Below, one piece after another: positions 1 through 4,713 of a stretch of 5,049 bases of DNA (its first letter is position 1; the number at the start of each line of letters is the position of its first letter). The notes beneath the pieces were generated by a model. It did no database searches. It had not been told where the DNA came from and saw nothing but the letters and a program-made list of their open reading frames with translations. The translations under genes and the position numbers were made by a program. The stretch spans positions 11,762 through 16,810 of the forward strand of contig PNBP01000116.1 of NCBI GenBank assembly GCA_003136075.1. The letters are read 5' to 3'. This DNA is from Methanoregula sp. (GTDB lineage: Archaea > Halobacteriota > Methanomicrobia > Methanomicrobiales > Methanospirillaceae).

Positions 1-111
1 CCGGCAATCGAGAATCATCAGGTTGCGATCATCCCGGTGTTCAGCCAGCCATCCGGTTGAAACCCAGCGTACTGACGGGGCATTCATTTCAGGACGGTTG
101 GCTGTTTCCAT
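1..111 (-). CDS. Rhodanese-type sulfurtransferase, N-terminal fragment (partial)
   Basis: The first 37 codons of a gene that runs off the left edge. The predicted start is METANRPEMNAPSVRW, followed by VSTGWLAEH, a run rich in Asp and Arg, and LMILDCR. This matches the opening of the rhodanese (thiosulfate sulfurtransferase) family: a Val-Ser-x-x-Trp-Leu start, a variable loop, then a hydrophobic strand ending in Asp-x-Arg. Family members move sulfane sulfur from thiosulfate, 3-mercaptopyruvate or similar donors to an acceptor through an active-site cysteine. That cysteine lies outside the window, so activity cannot be judged. The ATG at 109-111 is preferred because the frame has a stop at 172-174 and no better start between; a weak AGGGAT lies a few bases upstream. 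A second ATG at codon 9 is possible. The gene lies 88 bases after aroD on the same strand, so read-through from aroD is possible, but no functional link is evident. Family call fairly sure; exact function is not. Confidence 0.8.
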   Translation of the reverse strand, partial: METANRPEMNAPSVRWVSTGWLAEHRDDRNLMILDCR

Positions 112-199
112 GCTTATCCCTGATGTGACGTTTCTCTTATCCTGAATACGTCTCACAAAAATACCTGAAACCTACCCGTAAAGGGCCCAAAGTTGAGCG

Positions 200-838
200 C
201 TACCCCACGGTTTTCATCCGTTTCATCAGATCCACAAACTCTTCCACGGAATACTGGCCATCCGCTGTTGCCGCGCCCATATGACAATACGCGAGTTCAG
301 ACCCAAAGAAGGGAAGTACTGCCCGGGCATACCGGAACTCTTTCCCCATCACGCCCGTGCAGATGGGTTTTTTTGCTGCATGGGTAAAGGCGAGCAGTTC
401 AATAAGATCGTCACGGTTTGACGGCGTCATGATAATCTTTGGGATATCGCCGTACGCCCGCAATTCGCGCTCCAGTACAAATAATACATGGAGCGGCATC
501 ATCCGCCCGTCATGGTGCGACGCGATGATCGTTTTTCCGGCTGACTTTATCGCCGCCGCATGCACAGAAAACCGCTGTTCGATATCAATATACTCAACTA
601 GGGGAAGAAGGGGCTCAATCTTTTCAAACCATTCGTCCGCATTGCCAAAATAGTTGCCACCGTCATCAGCCGAGCGGAGCGTTGCGATAATAGGCAGGGT
701 TGTTTCCTTTTTTGCGGCCGTGATTTGCGCCAAAATATCGCCGTGCATCAGGTCAAGACGGAATTCAATCATATCCGCTCCCTTGTCCCGGGCAGCACCG
801 GCATACGAGGCATCCATGAGCGCAGCAACAATCTTCAT
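200..838 (-). CDS. aroD: 3-dehydroquinate dehydratase, type I (AroD)
   Basis: Converts 3-dehydroquinate to 3-dehydroshikimate in the cytoplasmic shikimate pathway to aromatic amino acids. The 212 residues are normal for an archaeal type I (class I aldolase, TIM-barrel) enzyme. Visible landmarks are EFRLD at residues 25-29, ATLRSADDGG at 52-61, the catalytic His109 in the SHHD segment, the Schiff-base lysine Lys134 in PKIIMT, Arg172 eight residues before Ser180 of the FGS motif, and Gln195 in the ADGQYS loop. All expected active-site positions are present, so the gene looks intact. The ATG at 836-838 is the only sensible start because an in-frame stop lies 24 bases upstream. No Shine-Dalgarno sequence precedes it, and a T-rich box about 28 bases upstream fits a nearly leaderless mRNA. 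No other shikimate gene is visible next to it. The rhodanese gene follows 88 bases downstream on the same strand. Confidence 0.95.
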   Translation of the reverse strand: MKIVAALMDASYAGAARDKGADMIEFRLDLMHGDILAQITAAKKETTLPIIATLRSADDGGNYFGNADEWFEKIEPLLPLVEYIDIEQRFSVHAAAIKSAGKTIIASHHDGRMMPLHVLFVLERELRAYGDIPKIIMTPSNRDDLIELLAFTHAAKKPICTGVMGKEFRYARAVLPFFGSELAYCHMGAATADGQYSVEEFVDLMKRMKTVG

Positions 839-865
839 GACTGGTTTTTTGTTGGTGGGCTATCC

Positions 866-874
866 TTAAAAAAA
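866..874 (-). promoter_or_regulatory. Candidate TATA box for aroD
   Basis: On the minus strand this is TTTTTTTAA, centred about 33 bases before the aroD ATG. An archaeal start about 26 bases downstream would give a 5' leader of only a few bases, which fits the lack of a ribosome binding site. The region is generally AT-rich, so the box is only a candidate. Confidence 0.35.
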
Positions 875-1212
875 TTCTGGGATACGCGGTATGCAACTAT
901 CCGAAATTTTTTTTTACGATATCTTTTCCGGGGGTTATGAAGATTTTTATTGAAAATAACGAACAAGATACAAATACATCGATAATGAGCGTTATAAAAA
1001 CGCGTCTTAATTCTTAAATGCAGTTGAGGATTAATGATGCGATTGGCTTTTCTCCATTCGGTGAGGGGCAAGGCAAGGTTATTGATGTGATTCATCCCAC
1101 TCCAGATAAGGGTTGATTGGGAGGATTCTTAATACGCTACCGGGCAAGATAATTTTTAATTTTTAACAAAAACACCATAAAAGCATATTGCCATAGAATG
1201 CAAAAAATAATC

Positions 1213-1218
1213 GAGGAG
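1213..1218 (+). promoter_or_regulatory. Ribosome binding site for the PH-like membrane protein
   Basis: GAGGAG lies 11 bases before the ATG at 1230. It is a good anti-Shine-Dalgarno match at slightly long spacing and supports that ATG as the start. The T/A-rich stretch at 1144-1172 is the likeliest place for the promoter, but no single TATA box stands out. Confidence 0.6.
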
Positions 1219-1229
1219 ACTGTACTTGT

Positions 1230-2318
1230 ATGGGAAACCCGTATCTGGCAAGTGATGAGTCCATCATACTTGCAACGCACAATATTCTTATCAAATCTGT
1301 CCGGTCTGATGTAATCCTCACCAACCAACGATTGATTATTTCAGACAGTAGTCATGCACAATTCCGGCCGCAGACAATACCCCTTGCAGCCGTTATGACG
1401 GTTACATCCGGTGAAACCGGGCTTGGCTATCCTGCCATCACGCTCTCGCTTGCCGCCGCACACGGTGCTACCGAACCTCTGGAGATGGCATTTTACCAGA
1501 AAGACCGGGAGCACCGGGATCAGGAGTGTATGGACTGGATACAGAAACTGGGCGAACGTACCATTGCCGCCCGGGAAAAGGCTGCACAGGAAGGTGTCTC
1601 ATTAGACGATCTTGTGGCTGCCATCACTGCAGACAAGATAGCTGAAGCAGAAGCGCTGGACGCGGAAAATGCAATGATCAGGACTGAGCCCGTCACACCC
1701 CGCCCGTCAGCGCCCCGTAAACCCTATTCGTTTTCCCGGCCGGCCACGGGTATCCCGAAATTTGCGGCCATTGCGGCCATTATTATAGTCATTCTCGCTG
1801 TTGCCGGGGGGGTATACCTGTTCACCAAATCCATGCCGGGAAAAACCACTATCCCTGTGGTTCCGGTCACAACAACCACTGAAGTAACTTCCGTTCCATC
1901 GATGAGTACACCGGTTCCTGCCCTGACCACAGTTGAGCCGGTCATCCCGGTTACACCGGCGCCTACCCTATTACCGGCAATGACCACGCAGACCGTTGCC
2001 GCCCTGCAACCCATCATCCCCAAAACCGGCGTCTGGGTTCGGGTCACCAGCCCGGGCAACTATACCGGATCAATCGGCACGGCAGGTAACCTCCGCGACA
2101 TAACCGGTACAGGAGAGCAGTTCTACCAGATACCGGCAGCTCCTGATGCGATGATCGATATCATCATCCAGAAAGAGAGCGGTTCCGGGGATATGCTTTC
2201 AGCGGATATCTACAATTTCGGCGTGCTGGTCAAACACGGGGCAATCACGGCACCAAAAGGAACCCTTGAGATGCATTTCAGTTTAAAGACGACAACAACG
2301 GCAATCAACGGATCATAA
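1230..2318 (+). CDS. One-pass membrane protein: PH-like domain, TM helix, Thr/Pro stalk, extracellular domain
   Basis: A 362-residue protein of unknown function with four clear parts. Residues about 10-108 look like a bacterial/archaeal PH-like (GRAM-type) domain: alternating strands with VILTNQRLIIS at 28-38, a strand-rich middle and a closing amphipathic helix ending in MDWIQKL. Residues 108-148 are a charged, Ala/Glu-rich helical segment, followed by a Pro/Arg-rich linker to 176. Residues 178-199 form one transmembrane helix (FAAIAAIIIVILAVAGGVYLF). Basic residues lie on both flanks, more on the N-terminal side, suggesting N-in, C-out. Residues 201-262 are a Thr/Pro/Val-rich stalk, probably exposed and possibly glycosylated. 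Residues 266-353 form a compact beta-rich domain (WVRVTSPGNYTGSIG, then QFYQIP) of a type I recall from Methanomicrobiales surface proteins. It may link an inner-face lipid or protein contact to the outer surface; that role is inference. The gene stands alone and ends in a T-tract. The reading frame is certain, the function is not. Confidence 0.9.
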   Translation: MGNPYLASDESIILATHNILIKSVRSDVILTNQRLIISDSSHAQFRPQTIPLAAVMTVTSGETGLGYPAITLSLAAAHGATEPLEMAFYQKDREHRDQECMDWIQKLGERTIAAREKAAQEGVSLDDLVAAITADKIAEAEALDAENAMIRTEPVTPRPSAPRKPYSFSRPATGIPKFAAIAAIIIVILAVAGGVYLFTKSMPGKTTIPVVPVTTTTEVTSVPSMSTPVPALTTVEPVIPVTPAPTLLPAMTTQTVAALQPIIPKTGVWVRVTSPGNYTGSIGTAGNLRDITGTGEQFYQIPAAPDAMIDIIIQKESGSGDMLSADIYNFGVLVKHGAITAPKGTLEMHFSLKTTTTAINGS

Positions 2319-2325
2319 TTTTTTT
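2319..2325 (+). terminator. T-tract terminator after the PH-like membrane protein
   Basis: Seven consecutive T residues begin directly after the TAA stop codon. Archaeal RNA polymerase commonly terminates at such U-tracts without a hairpin. Confidence 0.55.
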
Positions 2326-2634
2326 CATTCCTCGTATTGGATTGCAATTTTTGCTACAGGGCAGGGACGGTGAGAGAACACCGTGATCTCAGGAGGGGGT
2401 TACAGTTTACCTTTTTTCCCACATGCCCCTGCCGCTGGAATCTTATAGGCCATCGTTTGGGTTTTCCATGTGGCGTTATACCTGATATTTTTCCAGCCAC
2501 CCTGCATGGGTGAGCCCGTGCCAATGTGTCGATCCCCGATGAAAGAAGAGAATGATATCGGTCATGGAATGCACGATAACCATGCACAACCGGATTGACA
2601 GAAATGCTCCTTGCCATGAAAACATGATAAATCG
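2326..2634. other. Intergenic stretch without a supported gene
   Basis: About 310 bases between the T-tract and the promoter of the small membrane protein. It contains a perfect six-base-pair hairpin at 2367-2384 (ACGGTG, loop AGAGAA, CACCGT) and a purine run AGGAGGGGG at 2391-2399 that is not followed by a good start codon. An 87-codon minus-strand frame (2354-2617) and a plus-strand frame from 2449 to 2598 are open, but neither resembles a protein I recognise. It could be a gene remnant or an unrecognised RNA; nothing decides this. Confidence 0.4.
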
Positions 2635-2646
2635 TTTAAAATATAT
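2635..2646 (+). promoter_or_regulatory. TATA box of the small membrane protein
   Basis: TTTAAAATATAT is a strong archaeal TATA-like element. A start about 26 bases downstream falls near 2665-2670, just before the ribosome binding site at 2670-2675 and the ATG at 2685. The correct spacing of all three elements is the main support for the 43-codon gene. Confidence 0.6.
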
Positions 2647-2669
2647 GCCACCTCATCAATCATTGCTGT

Positions 2670-2675
2670 AGGGGG
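2670..2675 (+). promoter_or_regulatory. Ribosome binding site of the small membrane protein
   Basis: AGGGGG followed by T lies nine bases before the ATG at 2685. GGGGGT pairs with the ACCUCC core of the 16S 3' end using one G-U wobble. It fixes the start of a frame too short to be called on length alone. Confidence 0.55.
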
Positions 2676-2684
2676 TATTGACAG

Positions 2685-2816
2685 ATGGCCGTCGACCTGT
2701 TCTTTGAAATCTTTCAATCGCCCAACATTTTCACCATTGGCATCACTGCAATTATTGCCACCATCGTTCTTGGATACATTATTGTCCGGTACATGAAATC
2801 GTTAAGAATATTATAG
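2685..2816 (+). CDS. Small single-helix membrane protein (43 aa)
   Basis: A 43-residue frame, MAVDLFFEIFQSPNIF followed by a hydrophobic stretch and ending RYMKSLRIL. Residues about 16-34 (from FTIGITAIIATIV to YIIV) form one transmembrane helix. The tail (Arg35, Lys38, Arg41) is positively charged, suggesting N-out, C-in. The start is supported by AGGGGG at 2670-2675, which can pair with the 16S rRNA anti-Shine-Dalgarno with one wobble, nine bases before the ATG, and by a well-placed TATA box at 2635-2646. A T-tract (2846-2851) lies 29 bases after the stop. It has no same-strand partner close by, so it appears to be a monocistronic small protein. I do not recognise the family and assign no function; it could modulate a membrane complex, as many small membrane proteins do. 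The signals make it more likely real than chance. Confidence 0.7.
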   Translation: MAVDLFFEIFQSPNIFTIGITAIIATIVLGYIIVRYMKSLRIL

Positions 2817-2845
2817 AACGGCGTGCCAGAACGTTTGTGATGACA

Positions 2846-2851
2846 TTTTTT
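2846..2851 (+). terminator. T-tract terminator after the small membrane protein
   Basis: Six T residues 29 bases after the stop codon. ACATTTTT at 2843-2850 is repeated in inverted form (AAAAATGT) at 2887-2894, so a long-loop hairpin is also possible. Confidence 0.4.
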
Positions 2852-2984
2852 CGCTGTGAATCAGGTACTAAAAATAATTACCAGAGAAAAATGTGTTTCA
2901 TCATGGTTTTGCATGGGCAAATCATGAGTCGAAATGATTGTAATGAAGGTACATGAAAACCCCGGTACCACTCTCATACGATAC

Positions 2985-3003
2985 AAAAAAAGCGCACAAA
3001 AAA
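2985..3003 (-). terminator. Double T-tract terminator of the 143-aa protein gene
   Basis: Read on the minus strand, T6 (3003-2998) and T7 (2991-2985) follow the TAA at 3010-3012 at once, separated by GTGCGC. Two closely spaced U-tracts are a typical archaeal gene end. Confidence 0.55.
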
Positions 3004-3009
3004 TTCTGA

Positions 3010-3441
3010 TTACGCACTGACGGGTGCTTCGGGGGCTGATTTATCATACACCGATTTTCGTACCGGGTTTTTGTCCCAGACAAGCATGCCATCTGTAAAC
3101 GAGAACGATTTCATGAACAGTACCCTGGTACTGGCGGATATGCCGGAAAGATCTGCATTCATGGGAACGATTACGGCCATCTTGGTTTTGGTGGACTGTC
3201 CATATACACCCGTACCAGTAGTACCAAGGGTCTTAAGAAGGTCAGAGGAGATTGTTGGTTCAAAGGAAACAAGTACCAGAACCGATTCTTTTTCGCCATG
3301 GAAGAACCGCTCGGCACTAAAGATCTGATCGTAACCTTTCAGGTGCGTGACAGGAAGAACTGACCACCCGTCAAAACTGGAATAAAACCGGTTGATCTCC
3401 TGCTTCACAAACCCGTGCATTACATCCTGCTCTTTGCCCAT
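3010..3441 (-). CDS. Hypothetical soluble alpha/beta protein (143 aa)
   Basis: I do not recognise this protein. It has no signal peptide or membrane segment. From the sequence pattern I infer an N-terminal helix (residues 7-23, VMHGFVKQEINRFYSSF), strands around 26-47 with the segment THLKGYDQIF, a strongly hydrophobic strand (VLVLVSFEP, 54-62), a helix (SDLLKTL), another strand (KMAVIVPM, 87-94), a helix and strand near 105-123, and a disordered Ala/Pro/Ser-rich tail. The order resembles a small alpha/beta core such as the restriction-endonuclease-like fold, but no D-(D/E)xK catalytic set is visible, so that is speculation. Start choice is open: ATG at 3441 is used here, TTG at 3447 would add two residues, and ATG at 3420 would remove seven. 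None has a strong ribosome binding site. An inverted repeat brackets the start codon. The gene lies downstream of rnpB on the same strand with a 175-base gap. Composition matches its neighbours, so it is probably a real resident gene. Confidence 0.75.
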   Translation of the reverse strand: MGKEQDVMHGFVKQEINRFYSSFDGWSVLPVTHLKGYDQIFSAERFFHGEKESVLVLVSFEPTISSDLLKTLGTTGTGVYGQSTKTKMAVIVPMNADLSGISASTRVLFMKSFSFTDGMLVWDKNPVRKSVYDKSAPEAPVSA

Positions 3442-3460
3442 AATCAATCAACAGGATGTA
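3421..3460 (-). repeat. 9-bp inverted repeat bracketing a start codon
   Basis: TACATCCTG at 3421-3429 and CAGGATGTA at 3452-3460 are perfect reverse complements separated by 22 bases. On the minus-strand mRNA the stem would hold the ATG at 3441-3439 in its loop. It could be an operator or an mRNA hairpin affecting initiation, or chance. Confidence 0.45.
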
Positions 3461-3527
3461 TTTACCGGGAATTAAAAAACCTATGTTTTTGTTTCCAGTC
3501 AGCCAGATTTGGCTCTGTAAAGTCGCT

Positions 3528-3533
3528 TATATC
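3528..3533 (-). promoter_or_regulatory. Candidate TATA box for the 143-aa protein gene
   Basis: ATATAA on the minus strand, within TGATATAAGCG, about 87 bases before the ATG. A start near 3504 would give a leader of about 60 bases containing a small hairpin (AGCCA, four-base loop, TGGCT). A second T/A-rich element, TAAATA at 3464-3459, is too near the ATG at 3441 unless translation starts at 3420. Confidence 0.3.
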
Positions 3534-3616
3534 ATTAACCGGGTTTAATCAGGGAAAAACAGAATTTCATCTCGGTTATTATTTTAGTAAATAGAGCAGA
3601 ACGCTCACAATGAGAA

Positions 3617-3963
3617 AATGAGTGGGAGGAGTAAGCCTCCTTTTGTTTTAGCGGCATTCAGCTATGCGCCAAACCCGGGCAGATACCGAGCGATCGATTG
3701 CCCTGTTCTGGCTTGCACCCGCAGGGATTCGCCGTTTCATCGTATCCTGTTTTTTTGTAGCGCTCAGCGAGTTACTCGCGCGATTAATCGCGCTTCTCGC
3801 CATACATGGCTCAGTCGCATCATCACTTAAAACAGGCCGTATCGTTTCTGTGCCATTGCCATGGCTCTCACCATCCATACGTGGGTATGGCTGCGTGCTC
3901 GGTGGGTGGGGGGACTTTCCTCAGCAGCATTTCGCCACCGTCAGCCGCTCTCTCCCTCTCACT
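3617..3963 (-). ncRNA. rnpB: RNase P RNA, archaeal
   Basis: The catalytic RNA of RNase P, which removes 5' leaders from pre-tRNAs together with archaeal protein subunits. The minus strand carries the diagnostic conserved regions in order. CR I is GAGGAAAGTCC at 3922-3912. A CR II-like ACAGAAACGATA lies near 3851-3840. CR IV is GGGTGCAAGCCAGAA at 3720-3706. CR V runs from TAGCTGAATGCCGCT (3664-3650) to ACAAAAGGAGGCTTAC (3646-3631). The ends pair as helix P1: TGAGAGGGAG (3961-3952) with CTCCCACTCA (3628-3619), one A-A mismatch. Other visible helices are CCATAC/GTATGG (3890-3875), CCTGTTTT/AAAACAGG (3836-3829 with 3753-3746) and a long P12-like arm containing GCGCGA-TTAA-TCGCGC (3793-3778). About 347 nt is normal for this RNA. 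Exact ends are inferred from P1 pairing and the promoter. A run of four T residues lies at 3618-3615. Open frames across this region on both strands are by-products. Confidence 0.93.
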
Positions 3964-3983
3964 ATCATATTGTCCGGTGAACG

Positions 3984-3990
3984 TAATTAA
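3984..3990 (-). promoter_or_regulatory. TATA box of rnpB
   Basis: TTAATTA on the minus strand, centred about 25 bases before the P1 5' end at 3961-3963. That is the archaeal spacing between TATA centre and transcript start, and it independently supports the RNA's 5' end. Confidence 0.55.
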
Positions 3991-4041
3991 GTGCAGCGCT
4001 CAAGGCACAACGAAACGATGTGCATGTCCCATGCCGACAGG

Positions 4042-4049
4042 TAAATAAA
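4042..4049 (+). promoter_or_regulatory. Candidate TATA box of the AMMECR1-domain gene
   Basis: TAAATAAA, centred about 46 bases before the ATG at 4091. A start near 4071 would leave a leader of about 20 bases containing the ribosome binding site GAGGGG at 4077-4082. It shares a 127-base divergent region with the rnpB promoter. Confidence 0.4.
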
Positions 4050-4090
4050 GGAACCTGATCATAAAAAGTCACAAACGAGGGGATGAATGA

Positions 4091-4675
4091 ATGGATTTAC
4101 TGATCGCAGATGAAGGGAAACGGGCTGCGGCACTTGCCCGCGATGCCATCGAACATGCAGTACTGCAAAAACCAGCATCTGCCATCCCGCTCACGCCGGT
4201 GTTTGAAGAAAAACGCGGCGTCTTTGTCACGCTCACCAAAGCAGGGAAACTCCGCGGGTGTATTGGATTTCCCTACCCGGTCATCCCGCTTGGCGATGCA
4301 ATCCGCCAAGCTGCCGTTGCAGCAGCAAAAGAAGACCCCCGGTTTCTGCCAGTCCGTAAAAATGAAGTCTGCTCGCTGGCGTTTGAAGTCACCGTCCTCA
4401 CCGTTCCCCAATCTCTCGATTGTAAACCGGAAGAACGGCCGGCTCACATAACAACCGGGCAGCATGGCCTTATTGTCCGGGGAATGGGGACAAGCGGTCT
4501 TCTCCTGCCCCAGGTGGCAACCGAATATGGCTGGGATAGTGAAACATTCCTTTTCCACACGTGCCAGAAAGCGGGTTTGCCCGGCTCATGCTGGAAAGAC
4601 CGTCAGGTCGAAATCCTTACCTTTGAAGGCCAGATCTTTCATGGGTCATTTACAGGAGAACCGTTTAACCTGTAG
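4091..4675 (+). CDS. AMMECR1-domain protein (TIGR00296 / COG2078 type)
   Basis: A 194-residue protein covering essentially one AMMECR1 domain, the usual length for archaeal members. The family signature LRGCIG is at residues 54-59, after an N-terminal helix and the FVTLTKAGK strand. The C-terminal half carries the expected [21 protein letters not shown] and [16 protein letters not shown] segments. Members occur in all domains of life; the human one is linked to a contiguous-gene deletion syndrome. Bacterial and archaeal members often occur beside Memo-like and radical-SAM genes, which are absent here. The biochemical activity is unknown; the fold has been grouped with the RAGNYA nucleic-acid-binding class, and the conserved Cys57 suggests a functional site. 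The ATG at 4091 follows GAGGGG (4077-4082) with eight bases between; two overlapping upstream ATGs (4084, 4087) are out of frame. tgtA follows after 38 bases on the same strand and rnpB lies divergent, hinting at an RNA-related role. No signal peptide or membrane segment. Confidence 0.95.
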   Translation: MDLLIADEGKRAAALARDAIEHAVLQKPASAIPLTPVFEEKRGVFVTLTKAGKLRGCIGFPYPVIPLGDAIRQAAVAAAKEDPRFLPVRKNEVCSLAFEVTVLTVPQSLDCKPEERPAHITTGQHGLIVRGMGTSGLLLPQVATEYGWDSETFLFHTCQKAGLPGSCWKDRQVEILTFEGQIFHGSFTGEPFNL

Positions 4676-4684
4676 AGAGCTCAC

Positions 4685-4690
4685 TATATA
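4685..4690 (+). promoter_or_regulatory. Candidate internal TATA box for tgtA
   Basis: TATATA lies in the 38-base gap after the AMMECR1-domain gene. Its centre is 26 bases before the tgtA ATG, so transcription from it would start at the start codon and give a leaderless mRNA. AGGAG at 4696-4700, 13 bases from the ATG, could instead serve translation of a bicistronic message. Confidence 0.4.
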
Positions 4691-4713
4691 GCGACAGGAG
4701 TTCTTCGTGCGGC

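Larger units (their letters stand above)
839..1229. other. Divergent intergenic region, no convincing gene
   Basis: These 391 AT-rich bases separate aroD (leftward) from the PH-like membrane protein gene (rightward). They contain long T and A runs (867-874, 906-914, 1144-1172), a small hairpin at 989-1003 (GCGTT, five-base loop, AACGC) and T/A-rich stretches that could serve promoters in either direction. An 86-codon minus-strand open frame (835-1095) and a 32-codon plus-strand frame (1018-1116) lie here. Neither has convincing composition or signals, so I treat the region as regulatory. Confidence 0.6.

Noticed and set aside
835..1095. 86-codon minus-strand frame whose TGA overlaps the aroD ATG (ATGA), with GGAG near its own start
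   Set aside because: Translated product is Lys/Arg/Asn/Phe-rich with almost no Glu, Asp or Gly, and it spans poly-A/T runs. It reads as AT-rich intergenic DNA; the ATGA overlap is probably chance.
1018..1116. 32-codon plus-strand frame starting MQLRINDAIGF
   Set aside because: Reasonable composition, but there is no ribosome binding site, a stop lies directly before the ATG, and the nearby TTATAAAAA box is poorly spaced.
1724..2059. 111-codon minus-strand frame rich in Val, Gly and Thr
   Set aside because: Mirror of the Thr/Pro stalk-coding region of the PH-like membrane protein.
2449..2598. Open plus-strand frame with an ATG at 2506 (MGEPVPMCRSPMKEEND)
   Set aside because: Looks slightly protein-like, but there is no start signal and no family I recognise; at most a remnant.
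2354..2617. 87-codon minus-strand frame
   Set aside because: Composition (many His, Arg, Ser and Pro), no ribosome binding site and no recognisable motif suggest a chance frame.
2837..2895. Possible box C/D guide RNA beginning with GTGATGA
   Set aside because: No convincing box D (CUGA) or C'/D' pair at suitable spacing, and the stretch includes the T-tract terminator.
3535..3548. Imperfect palindrome TTAACCGGGTTTAA next to a TATA-like element
   Set aside because: The halves differ in length and there is no second copy; too weak to call an operator.
3618..4048. Several 70-108-codon frames on both strands
   Set aside because: They overlap RNase P RNA or its promoter, and none has a ribosome binding site or protein-like composition.
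4097..4558. 153-codon minus-strand frame
   Set aside because: It is antisense to the AMMECR1-domain gene, whose sequence matches a known family over its full length.
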